From Shinella zoogloeoides (GTDB taxonomy: Bacteria > Pseudomonadota > Alphaproteobacteria > Rhizobiales > Rhizobiaceae), in the NCBI RefSeq assembly GCF_003574625.1, contig NZ_QNUJ01000003.1, positions 372,001-436,000 on the forward strand: 64,000 bases of DNA. The letters run 5' to 3'. A model generated the notes under the pieces. It saw nothing but the letters and a program-made list of their open reading frames with translations, was not told where the DNA came from and ran no database searches. Both the position numbers and the translations under genes were made by a program. The stretch's first letter is position 1; each line of letters starts with the position of its first letter. Below are positions 34,916 to 42,758 of the stretch, in pieces.

Positions 34916-35779
34916 CTAGTCGCCGAGCGGCTGGCGGTCGTCGCCGTCGCGGTGGCTGACGAGTTCTTCCTTGATGGCGCGCAGGGTCTTCAGCGCCTTC
35001 GGCCTGTCGGCATAGGCGACGAGGTTCGCCAGCATGTCGACGACGGCGAGATAGGCATAGCGCGTCGAGGTCGGCCGGAAGACGTTGGTCCCCTCCGGCA
35101 GGTCGACCGCGATCACCACGTCCGCCGCTTCGGCGACCGGCGAATGGCTCTGGGTGACGACGACGGTGGGAATACCGCGCTGCCTCGCCAGGTCGAGGCA
35201 GTGGACGAGGGCCGTGTCGCGCCCCGTGAAGGACGAGGCGAAGACCACCGTGCCCGGCCGGGCGGCGGCGGAAAGCATCGCATTCATGTTGTGGTCGTTC
35301 GAGGCGCAGATGCGGCAGCCAAGCCGGAACAGCCGGTTGTGCAGCTCGTTGACCACCATCGACGAATTGCCGCTCGCCCCGAAGGCGAGGATAAAATCCG
35401 CCCCGCGCAACAGGCCGGCCGCCTTTTCGAGCGCGGCAAGGTCGATCTGGCGGTGCAACTGGTAGAGCGCGGCCTGCGCATTCGCCAGCACGTCGTCGGC
35501 GACCTCCTGCGGCGTTTCGGTCAGGACTTCCGGCCGGACATAACGCAGGCCGACGGAGGCCAGCCGCGCGAGCTGCACCTTGAAATCCGGAAAGCCCCTG
35601 CATCCGAGCCGCCGGCAGAAGCGCGTCACGGTCGGCGGCGAGACGCCGGCCAGGCCGGCAAGCTCGCCGATGGAAGCATGCATGACGAAATCGACATTCT
35701 CCAGCACGAAATCCGCAAGCGTCCGGTCCAACCCCGAAAGGCCGCCCTCCTCGTCCGTCAATGCATGAAAGAGGTCCAT
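34916..35779 (-). CDS. RpiR/MurR family regulator
   Basis: A 287-aa regulator: N-terminal HTH_6 domain (SIGELAGLAGVSPPTVTRFCRRLGCRGFPDFK) and C-terminal SIS sugar-isomerase-like ligand domain from about residue 125 (FILAFGASGNSSMVVNELHNRL, FASSFTGRDTALVHCLDLA). The ATG at 35779 is preferred to the longer frame because of its GGAGAT site. It is divergent from the M81 peptidase gene; two similar 13-base palindromes in the 237-base gap are its probable operators. Convergent with tauC. Confidence 0.9.
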   Translation of the reverse strand: MDLFHALTDEEGGLSGLDRTLADFVLENVDFVMHASIGELAGLAGVSPPTVTRFCRRLGCRGFPDFKVQLARLASVGLRYVRPEVLTETPQEVADDVLANAQAALYQLHRQIDLAALEKAAGLLRGADFILAFGASGNSSMVVNELHNRLFRLGCRICASNDHNMNAMLSAAARPGTVVFASSFTGRDTALVHCLDLARQRGIPTVVVTQSHSPVAEAADVVIAVDLPEGTNVFRPTSTRYAYLAVVDMLANLVAYADRPKALKTLRAIKEELVSHRDGDDRQPLGD

Positions 35780-35814
35780 CCGATCTCCGCCGGCAAGGCC
35801 GCCCTCGCCTTCCT

Positions 35815-35827
35815 GAAAATGAATTTC
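35815..35827. promoter_or_regulatory. RpiR candidate operator 1
   Basis: GAAAATGAATTTC, a 13-base near-palindrome (one mismatch to GAAATT-N-AATTTC), 36 bases upstream of the RpiR start. It pairs in design with the perfect copy at 35883-35895. Confidence 0.5.
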
Positions 35828-35882
35828 ACGTGTCAAACGGTCATAGCACAGGCGGAAACCGCATCAATACGACGCCATGCGT

Positions 35883-35895
35883 GAAATTAAATTTC
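35883..35895. promoter_or_regulatory. RpiR candidate operator 2
   Basis: GAAATTAAATTTC, a perfect 13-base palindrome, 68 bases from the first copy. Spaced repeats of this type between a divergent RpiR gene and its target suggest shared repression; binding itself is untested. Confidence 0.55.
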
Positions 35896-36016
35896 CTATC
35901 TCGGCATTTTCGCCATCCATTCCCATAGAAACCCCTTGCAAACCGTCGCATGAGTGAAAATAAATAACAAGAAGAAACCGGCGGAAGCCGGGACCATATC
36001 ATCGGAACCTGTCACC

Positions 36017-37498
36017 ATGCGCATCTTCACGGCCTCGCTTGCCACCGAGACCAACACCTTCTCCCCCGTGCCGACGGACATGAATGCCTTCAAGGCCGCC
36101 TTCTATGCCGGCCCGGGCGAGCATCCGGATACGCCGACGCTCTGCTCTTCCGTCGTGCCGATCCTGCGTCGGCGCGGCCGGGCGGAGGGCTTTACCGTCA
36201 TCGAGGGCACGTCCTGCTGGGCCGAGCCCGCCGGTCTCATCCAGCGCCAGACCTACGAGACGCTGCGCGACCGGATCGTCGGCGAGCTCGAAGCCGCGCT
36301 GCCGGTCGATGCCGTCGTGCTCGGCCTGCACGGCGCGATGGTGGCGCAGGGTTATGACGATCCGGAAGGAGACTTCCTGTCGCGCATCCGCGCGCTTGTC
36401 GGGCCGGACGTGCTGATCGCCGTGGAATTCGACCCGCACAGCCACCTCACCGCCAGGCGTGTCGCCAATCTCGACATCATGGCCGCCTTCCTCGAATTTC
36501 CGCATACGGATTTCGAGGAGCGCGGCGAGCATGTCGTGGAACTCGCACTGCGCACCCTGAAGGGCGAGATCAGGCCCGTCATCTCCACCTTCGACTGCCG
36601 CATGATCACCATCTATCCGACGAGCCGCGAACCGATGCGCTCCTTCGTCGATCACCTGAAGGCCATGGAGGGCAAGGACGGCGTGCTGTCGATTTCCGTC
36701 ATCCACGGCTTCATGGCGGGGGACGTGCCGGAAATGGGCACGCGCATCGTCGTCGTCACGGATGGCGACAGGGCGAAGGGCGATGCGCTGGCGGAAAGGC
36801 TCGGCCATGAGCTCTACCGCCTGCGCAGGGAGACGGCCATGCCGATGCTGGACACGGAGGCCGGCCTCGATCGGGCGCTCGCGGTTCGCACCGCCCAGCC
36901 AGACCGCCCCGTCGTCATCGCCGATGTCTGGGACAATCCCGGCGGCGGGGTGGCGGGTGACGCGACCTTCATCCTGCGCCGGATGATCGAGCGCGGCTTC
37001 GAGAATGTCGCGGTGGCGACGATCTGGGACCCGATCGCCGTTTCCTTCTGCCATGCGGCCGGGCAAGGCGCGGAACTGGCGCTGCGCTTCGGCGGCAAGT
37101 CGGGGCCGGAGGGCGGCGAGCCGCTCGACCTTCGCGTCACGGTGGAGGGCGTCTTCGACGCCGGCTGGCAGAGCTTCCGCAACAGCCGCGTGACGCTCGG
37201 CAGCACGGCGGTGGTGCGCCCGGTCGGCACGACCATCGACATCGTGCTGATCACCAGCCGCACCCAGACCTACGAGCCCGACATCTTCTCCAACCAGGGC
37301 GTCGATTTTACCGGAAAGGCCTTCCTGCTGGTGAAGTCGACCAACCACTTCCATGCCGGCTTCCAGCCGGTCTCCTCCGAGATCGTCTATATCGCAGCCC
37401 CGACCTCCTATCCGACGGACCCGGCGACCACGCCCTACCGAAAGGCCCGGCTCGATATCTGGCCGCGCGTCGCCGATCCGCTGGGCCTGGAGAGCTAG
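36017..37498 (+). CDS. M81 family metallopeptidase (MlrC-like)
   Basis: A 493-aa member of the MlrC family, named after the peptidase that completes microcystin linear-peptide breakdown. The diagnostic start MRIFTASLATETNTFSPVPT, the metal-site stretch VLGLHGAMVAQGYDDPEGDF, EFDPHSHLT and FPHTDFEERGEH, and the domain GNPGG-type sequence DVWDNPGGGVAGDATFILR are present. The ATG at 36017 is chosen on family grounds (GGAA 9 bases upstream); a GTG at 35954 is in frame. Most non-cyanotoxin bacteria carry such genes with unknown, probably peptide or amide, substrates. Confidence 0.87.
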   Translation: MRIFTASLATETNTFSPVPTDMNAFKAAFYAGPGEHPDTPTLCSSVVPILRRRGRAEGFTVIEGTSCWAEPAGLIQRQTYETLRDRIVGELEAALPVDAVVLGLHGAMVAQGYDDPEGDFLSRIRALVGPDVLIAVEFDPHSHLTARRVANLDIMAAFLEFPHTDFEERGEHVVELALRTLKGEIRPVISTFDCRMITIYPTSREPMRSFVDHLKAMEGKDGVLSISVIHGFMAGDVPEMGTRIVVVTDGDRAKGDALAERLGHELYRLRRETAMPMLDTEAGLDRALAVRTAQPDRPVVIADVWDNPGGGVAGDATFILRRMIERGFENVAVATIWDPIAVSFCHAAGQGAELALRFGGKSGPEGGEPLDLRVTVEGVFDAGWQSFRNSRVTLGSTAVVRPVGTTIDIVLITSRTQTYEPDIFSNQGVDFTGKAFLLVKSTNHFHAGFQPVSSEIVYIAAPTSYPTDPATTPYRKARLDIWPRVADPLGLES

Positions 37499-37531
37499 CC
37501 TCCGGGTCATCCGGTCGTTCGACGCCGAAGG

Positions 37532-38941
37532 TCATTCCGGTCGGTCGGCCATGGTGGGCGCGATGTTCTGGTTCAGCGAGAACAGGTTCGAAGGGTCGTA
37601 CTTGTCCTTCAGTTCGACGAGCCTCCGGTAGTTGGGCCCATAAGCAGCCTTGACGCGCTCCGGTCCTTCGTCTCCGAGGTTGTTGACGTAAACCGCACCC
37701 GTCGAGAATGGACGAACGGCGGTCCATACGTCGCGCACCCAGGCGAGGTTTTCGCCATCCGCAGCCGGGTCGTCCCATATCGCGATGGGGAAGCAGTCGA
37801 ACTCGGCATCCCGGCCGGCATAGGCGGTCGCGGCAACGGGAACGCGGGAGATTGCGCCTCCAACCTGCTGCAGGACAAGGAGGGCATTGTCGCCCGGCGC
37901 CTTCCTGTAGGCATCGAGGAGCGCGTCGATCATGTCCGCGGTAAGCTCGCGCATGAACTGGGCCTTCCACGAATAGCGGCGGCCACGCGGAAACACCGCG
38001 TCGCCTGCCGACTGCACGGCGAGATAGGGCGTCGGCTCGACATGCGCGCTGACGGATTTTCCCTGCGCATAGGCGAAAAGCGGCGCGATGTCTCTCGCCG
38101 CCTGTGTCGGGACGCCGGAATGGAAGACGGAGATCGAGAACAGCCGTTCGCCCGCCGACGTGAACAGCGCGGCATCGAGGCTGAGTTCGTCCGGCGCATT
38201 CCGGGCGAATTCGTCATAGAATTTCAAGGCTTCCCGCGCCCTTGCCTCCGGGAAGACGACACTGCCGGCAAGAACCGTGGTGCCGATGGCATGAAGGCGA
38301 TAGTCGAAGCGGGTGACGATCCCGAAATTGCCGCCACCGCCCCGCAGCCCCCAGAAGAGATCGGGGTTCTCGTCGGCGCTCGCATGGAGCACCCTGCCGT
38401 CGGCTGTCACGATCTGTGCCGAAAGGAGATTGTCGCAGGCGAGCCCGAAGCGCCGGCCGAGCTTGCCGAAGCCACCGCCCAATGTGAGGCCCGCAATGCC
38501 GGTATCGCCGTTGACACCCATGGTCGTCGCGAGGCCGCAGGCTTGCGTGGCCCTATCGAATTCGGCGAGCGTCAGTCCCGCTTCGGCCGAAGCAAAGAGG
38601 CGGCTATCCTCCACCAGCCTGTTCTTCATCCGCGAGAGGTCGATGACGAGCCCACCCTCGCAGACCGACTTTCCCGCAACATTGTGTCCGCCGCTGCGCA
38701 CGGAAATCGACAGGCCACCCTCCCGTGCCGCGGCAAGCGCCGCGACCACGTCCTGCGCGCAGGCGCAATAGGCAATGGCAGCCGGCCGCTTGTCGACAAG
38801 ACCGTTCCAGACTTGCCGTGCGCGTTCGTAGACAGGATCTGCCCGGAGAACCAGCTCACCGCGAAGTGCCCGACGCAGCCGGGTTTCCTCTGGCAGGCTC
38901 ATTTCCACAGTTGCGGCAGGCTCCAGGGCGTCGGCTCTCAT
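37532..38941 (-). CDS. FAD-linked oxidase (berberine bridge-like)
   Basis: A 469-aa flavoprotein oxidase of the PCMH fold. SVRSGGHNVAGKSVCEGGLVIDLS holds the His that usually binds FAD covalently. GLTLGGGFGKLGRRFGLACDNL holds the possible second covalent Cys and FAD-binding glycines. The C-terminal BBE motif region is PNYRRLVELKDKYDPSNLFSLNQNI. There is no signal peptide. The ATG at 38941 has GGGAGAG upstream. Substrates of such enzymes are sugars, alkaloids or alcohols; here unknown. It is divergent from a LysR gene, its likely regulator. Confidence 0.88.
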   Translation of the reverse strand: MRADALEPAATVEMSLPEETRLRRALRGELVLRADPVYERARQVWNGLVDKRPAAIAYCACAQDVVAALAAAREGGLSISVRSGGHNVAGKSVCEGGLVIDLSRMKNRLVEDSRLFASAEAGLTLAEFDRATQACGLATTMGVNGDTGIAGLTLGGGFGKLGRRFGLACDNLLSAQIVTADGRVLHASADENPDLFWGLRGGGGNFGIVTRFDYRLHAIGTTVLAGSVVFPEARAREALKFYDEFARNAPDELSLDAALFTSAGERLFSISVFHSGVPTQAARDIAPLFAYAQGKSVSAHVEPTPYLAVQSAGDAVFPRGRRYSWKAQFMRELTADMIDALLDAYRKAPGDNALLVLQQVGGAISRVPVAATAYAGRDAEFDCFPIAIWDDPAADGENLAWVRDVWTAVRPFSTGAVYVNNLGDEGPERVKAAYGPNYRRLVELKDKYDPSNLFSLNQNIAPTMADRPE

Positions 38942-39019
38942 CTTGGCTCTCCCATCCTTGGCTCGATGGACGCTCTCACGGGAGGCGAACATTAGCAAAA
39001 TCAAAGAAATCAGGTGATG

Positions 39020-39036
39020 GATGAAATAAATTCATC
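39020..39036. promoter_or_regulatory. LysR-type palindromic box
   Basis: GATGAA-ATAAA-TTCATC, a perfect 6-bp inverted repeat that contains T-N11-A. It lies 12 bases before the LysR start and 78 bases from the divergent FAD oxidase start, so it can serve both genes. Confidence 0.5.
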
Positions 39037-39048
39037 TATGATCGCGCC

Positions 39049-39951
39049 ATGAGGAAACTGCCGCCCCTCAACGCATTGCGAGCCTTCGAAAGCGCCGCCC
39101 GGCACCTGAGCTTCCAGCTGGCGGCGGTCGAACTCGGCGTCACGCCCACCGCCATCAGCCATCAGATCCGTCTGCTGGAGGATATCTGCGCCCAGCCGCT
39201 TTTTTTCCGACGGCCGCGTCCCCTTCGCCTGACCGAAGCAGGGAACATGCTGTTTCCCGTGCTACGCGGCGGCTTCGACTCCTTCACCGCGGCGTTTGCG
39301 GCGCTCTGCGAGATGCCGCACCAGGTCCTGCGCGTCACCACGCCGAATGCCTTCGCAAGCCGGTGGCTCGTACCGCGTCTTCCCCTGTGGCAGGAGGCCC
39401 AGCCCGAGATCGCGCTCGAAATCATCGGTACGGACCGAACCCTGAGCCTCGAAAGCGGCGAGGCGGACGTCGCGATCCGCTATTCGCGGAGCATGCCGGA
39501 TGGTTGCGCCGGGCAGGAGCTGTTTCGCGACACCTATTTTCCGGTCTGCCGGCCCCATCTGCTTGCCGCTGGAAAACCGCTCGCGACGCCGCGCGACATC
39601 TATCGCCTGCCGCGCATCCACTATGACTGGATGAAAATCGATCCCGAGACTCCGACCTGGCGCCACTGGTGGAGCAAGGCGCGCGCGCTGGAACCGGGGC
39701 TGCCGCATGACGCGGAGACCTGCCGGCTCAGCTTCCGCGAGGAAGCACACGCCATCGCCGCGGTGCTGGCCGGTCAAGGCGTGGCGATCTGCAGCGATGT
39801 CGTCCTCGCGCCGGAGCTCGAGGTGGGCGAGCTGGTGAAGGCGCACGAACTCTCGCTGCCGGGTCTCGGTTACTATCTCCTGCACCGGCCTGACCATCCC
39901 CGCAAACGCGTGATCGCGCTGTTTGCCGAGTGGCTGCGCAGCGTCGTCTGA
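39049..39951 (+). CDS. LysR family regulator (GcvA-like)
   Basis: A 300-aa regulator with the GcvA-type start LPPLNALRAFESAARHLSFQ and helix-turn-helix AAVELGVTPTAISHQIRLLE, then a periplasmic-binding-like effector domain. No strong ribosome site precedes the ATG. Divergent from the FAD oxidase gene with a shared palindromic box; it probably activates or represses that gene and itself. The VOC gene converges 21 bases after its stop. Confidence 0.9.
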   Translation: MRKLPPLNALRAFESAARHLSFQLAAVELGVTPTAISHQIRLLEDICAQPLFFRRPRPLRLTEAGNMLFPVLRGGFDSFTAAFAALCEMPHQVLRVTTPNAFASRWLVPRLPLWQEAQPEIALEIIGTDRTLSLESGEADVAIRYSRSMPDGCAGQELFRDTYFPVCRPHLLAAGKPLATPRDIYRLPRIHYDWMKIDPETPTWRHWWSKARALEPGLPHDAETCRLSFREEAHAIAAVLAGQGVAICSDVVLAPELEVGELVKAHELSLPGLGYYLLHRPDHPRKRVIALFAEWLRSVV

Positions 39952-39972
39952 AGCGCTGCCGCGGGGCGGCCT

Positions 39973-40446
39973 TCAGCCGCGCCGGGCGGCTGCAATCGCG
40001 GCGACGTCGATCTTCTTCATCGTCATCATGGCACTGAAGGCGCGCTTCGCCTCGCCGCCCCCCGCCGCCATCGCCTCCATCAGGACACGCGGTGTGATCT
40101 GCCAGGAGATACCCCACCTGTCCTTGCACCAGCCGCATTCGCTTTCCTGCCCGCCATTGCCGACGATGGCATTCCAGTAGCGGTCCGTCTCTTCCTGGTC
40201 TTCAGTGGAAATCTGGAAGGAAAATGCCTCCGAATGCTTGAAGATCGGCCCGCCATTGAGCCCGAGGCAGGGGATGCCGGCAACCGTGAATTCGACCATC
40301 AGCACATCGCCCTCCTTGCCGGAGGGGTAGTCACCCGGCGCACGGTAGACACCGGTGACCGCACTGTCGGGAAAGACCTGCGCATAGAAGCGTGCGGCGT
40401 CTTCCGCGTCCTTGTCGTACCAGATGCAAACAGCGTTCTTTGACAT
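39973..40446 (-). CDS. VOC/PhnB-like glyoxalase-fold protein
   Basis: A 157-aa protein of the vicinal oxygen chelate superfamily, PhnB-like branch, often misnamed 3-demethylubiquinone-9 methyltransferase. Diagnostic pieces are AVCIWYDKDAEDAARFYAQVF, LMVEFTVAGIPCLGLNGGP, EAFSFQISTEDQEETDRYWNA and CGWCKDRWGISWQITPRVL. Function is unknown. The ATG at 40446 has AAAGGAA upstream; the longer open frame is not needed. Its C-terminal 25 residues (MMTMKKIDVAAIAAARRG) form the usual dimerising helix. Confidence 0.88.
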   Translation of the reverse strand: MSKNAVCIWYDKDAEDAARFYAQVFPDSAVTGVYRAPGDYPSGKEGDVLMVEFTVAGIPCLGLNGGPIFKHSEAFSFQISTEDQEETDRYWNAIVGNGGQESECGWCKDRWGISWQITPRVLMEAMAAGGGEAKRAFSAMMTMKKIDVAAIAAARRG

Positions 40447-40880
40447 TGTCGGTTCCTTTCGCTCGGTTCGTTGCCAGCGGCCACCGGCACGGGTTGAAGC
40501 CTTCCCCCATTGCCGGATCCACTCGGTCAGAGGACGAACAAGGTCGCCACGTTCCGACAAGAAAAAATCCCGACCCGGATCGTCCCGCTCAAAGCGACCA
40601 CCGGCTCATTCGCCATCCATCAGCCGGATTATGGGCGTTAAATTAGGGCTGGCCTTGCGGTTGAACAGCCCCGGGATCCGTCTCCGCCACCATGCGGAAC
40701 CGCAGAAATTCGTTGAAAGTCCCCGCACATCCGGCCCCGATTTCGAGCCTCGCCACCGCATTTATGGTCTCCATCGATAAGTTCAAACGAAATAAAACGG
40801 CTAATCAACCCAATCGCCTGCTGCTACCTAAGATGCATCACAAGCCGCCCGATCCGCATCCATGCAGGAAAAACCGCGTC
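40447..40880. other. 434-base intergenic region, no gene seen
   Basis: Short open frames here have compositions unlike proteins and no ribosome sites. AT-rich DNA at 40775-40815 (TTCAAACGAAATAAAACGG) is the likely promoter for the 40881-42695 genes; the left end must hold the promoter of the minus-strand VOC gene. No RNA gene or repeat is apparent. Confidence 0.4.
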
Positions 40881-41234
40881 ATGAAGATTCGCATCGCCTT
40901 TGCCGGCCGGACGATGATCGCCGCGCTGGAGGACAATTCCTCCGTCCGCGACTTCGCATCCATGCTCCCGCTCCATGATCTCCAGATCGACGATTATGCC
41001 CATAACGAGAAGATCGCCTACCTGCCGCGCAAGCTCACCGAAGCGGGCGGCGGCCGCTTTTCCGGCGAGCGCCCCGGCGACGTCTGCTACTATGCCCCCT
41101 GGGGTAACCTCGCCCTCTTCTACGGCGAATACCAATGGTCGCGCGGCCTGATCCGGCTCGGCCGTATCGACGGCAGCTTCGAACCCTTGCTGGCGCGGGG
41201 AAAATTCCCGCTTCAGATCGACATCATCCGATAA
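40881..41234 (+). CDS. Cyclophilin-like fold protein
   Basis: A 117-aa cytosolic protein of the bacterial cyclophilin-like family (cyclophil_like2/DUF369). Characteristic parts are the start [65 protein letters not shown] and [15 protein letters not shown]. Prolyl isomerase activity is not established for this family. No strong ribosome site (AGGAAAAA lies 12 bases upstream). It precedes a cupin and an alcohol dehydrogenase gene by 17 and 28 base gaps, a combination that recurs in bacterial genomes. Confidence 0.85.
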   Translation: MKIRIAFAGRTMIAALEDNSSVRDFASMLPLHDLQIDDYAHNEKIAYLPRKLTEAGGGRFSGERPGDVCYYAPWGNLALFYGEYQWSRGLIRLGRIDGSFEPLLARGKFPLQIDIIR

Positions 41235-41251
41235 CAGACAGGAGAATGACC

Positions 41252-41647
41252 ATGGATATCTCACGCGCAGGATCGCGCTCATCCGCCAGGGGGCCGGAGG
41301 CATGGTTCACCGGCACGGTGCGCATCGACCCGCTCTTCAATCCCTTCGACGCCGAACGGGTGCAGGGCGCGCAGGTGACGTTCGAGCCGGGAGCGAGGAC
41401 GGCGTGGCACACCCATCCGCTCGGTCAGACCCTTCTCGTCGTTTCCGGCCTCGGCCGGGTGCAGCGCGAAGGCGGCCCGATGGAGGAGATCCGGCCCGGC
41501 GACGTGGTCTGGTTCGCCCCCGGCGAACGGCACTGGCACGGCGCAGCGCCGGATGTCGCCATGACCCATATCGCGCTCCAGGAGGTCAAGGACGGCAAGG
41601 TCGTCGACTGGCTGGAACATGTCACGGACACCGAATACGGCGCCTGA
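41252..41647 (+). CDS. Cupin domain protein
   Basis: A 131-aa single cupin. Metal-binding motif 1 is [25 protein letters not shown] and motif 2 is [16 protein letters not shown]. This matches the QdtA/ carboxymuconolactone-decarboxylase-associated cupins in bacteria, whose function is uncertain. The ATG at 41252 is favoured over the ATG at 41246 because AGGAG is 7 bases from the former and only 1 base from the latter. Lies in the 40881-42695 unit. Confidence 0.87.
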   Translation: MDISRAGSRSSARGPEAWFTGTVRIDPLFNPFDAERVQGAQVTFEPGARTAWHTHPLGQTLLVVSGLGRVQREGGPMEEIRPGDVVWFAPGERHWHGAAPDVAMTHIALQEVKDGKVVDWLEHVTDTEYGA

Positions 41648-41675
41648 GACAGGCGCGACGCGAAAGGAATACCCC

Positions 41676-42695
41676 ATGCTTGGAACAGTGCTTTACAGCC
41701 CCGGCGACATCCGCTGCGAAGAGGTGGCGGAGCCGGAAATCCTCCAGCCCACCGACGCCATCCTGAAACTTGCCGCCACCTGCATCTGCGGCTCGGACCT
41801 ATGGCCCTATCGCGGCCTCCAGCCGCTGAACGGCCCCATGCATATGGGCCATGAATATTGCGGCGTGGTGGTCGAGGTCGGCAGCGCGGTGAAGACCGTC
41901 AAGCCCGGCCAGTTCGTCGTCGGCTCTTTCTGCTGCTCGGACAATACCTGCCCGCATTGCCGCTTCGGCTTCCCGTCCTCCTGCGAGAACCGTGAATTCA
42001 TGACGCGGGCGCAGGCGCCGCTGCTGCGCGTGCCGCTTGCCGACGGAACCCTCGTCGCGACGCCCTATATGCCGGACGAAGACCTGATCCCGAGCCTGCT
42101 TGCGGTCTCCGACGTGCTCGGCACAGGCTGGTACGCGGCGGATGCCGCGCGCGTGCGGCCGGGCGGCACGGCCGTCGTCGTCGGCGACGGCGCGGTCGGC
42201 CTGATGGGCGTTCTGGCCGCGAGGCAAATGGGCGCCGAAAAGATCATCGCGATGAGCCGCCACAAGAGCCGGCAGGACCTCGCCCTCGAATTCGGCGCGA
42301 CGCACATCGTCTCCGAGCGCGGCGACGAGGGCGTCGCCCGCATCAGGGACCTGACGGACGGTGTCGGCGCGGAATCGGTGCTGGAATGCGTCGGCACGCA
42401 GGAATCGATGTCGCAGGCAATCGCCTCCGCCCGCCCCGGCGGCTCGGTCGGCTTCGTCGGTGTGCCGCATGGCGTGGAGATCGACGGCCAGCAACTGTTC
42501 TTCGCCCAGAAGAACCTGCTCGGCGGCCCGGCCCCCGTGCGCCGTTTCCTGCCGGACCTGATCGAGCTGGTCATGACCCGCAAGATCAACCCCGGCAAGG
42601 TCTTCGACCTGGAACTACCTCTGCAGGATGTCGCCGAAGGCTACCGCGCCATGGACGAGCGGCGCGCGATCAAGACCCTGCTGCGCCTCTCGTGA
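41676..42695 (+). CDS. Zinc-dependent alcohol dehydrogenase
   Basis: A 339-aa medium-chain dehydrogenase/reductase. Catalytic zinc ligands are Cys in CICGSDLW and His-Glu in HMGHEYCGVV. The structural zinc loop has cysteines in CCSDNTCPHCRFGFPSSC. The Rossmann motif is VVVGDGAVGLMGVLAARQMGA, with MSRHKSRQDLALEFGA after it, a residue pattern that leaves NAD or NADP preference open. AAAGGAA lies 6-11 bases before the ATG. Last gene of the cyclophilin-like/cupin/ADH group. Confidence 0.9.
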   Translation: MLGTVLYSPGDIRCEEVAEPEILQPTDAILKLAATCICGSDLWPYRGLQPLNGPMHMGHEYCGVVVEVGSAVKTVKPGQFVVGSFCCSDNTCPHCRFGFPSSCENREFMTRAQAPLLRVPLADGTLVATPYMPDEDLIPSLLAVSDVLGTGWYAADAARVRPGGTAVVVGDGAVGLMGVLAARQMGAEKIIAMSRHKSRQDLALEFGATHIVSERGDEGVARIRDLTDGVGAESVLECVGTQESMSQAIASARPGGSVGFVGVPHGVEIDGQQLFFAQKNLLGGPAPVRRFLPDLIELVMTRKINPGKVFDLELPLQDVAEGYRAMDERRAIKTLLRLS

Positions 42696-42704
42696 ACCGC
42701 GACC

Positions 42705-42731
42705 GGGAGCCCTGCTGCTGCAAGGGCTCCC
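42705..42731. terminator. Hairpin between convergent genes
   Basis: GGGAGCCC / GGGCTCCC (8 bp, 42705-42712 with 42724-42731) with an 11-base loop in the 63-base gap between the convergent alcohol dehydrogenase and GGDEF-EAL genes. No T-run on either side, so it is a weak bidirectional terminator at best. Confidence 0.5.
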
Positions 42732-42758
42732 ATCCGCGACGTCCTTCGCAAGACGCCG

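Noticed and set aside
40412-40780. A 122-codon frame in the 434-base gap
   Set aside because: Arg/Ser/Pro-rich with no ribosome site and no recognisable fold.
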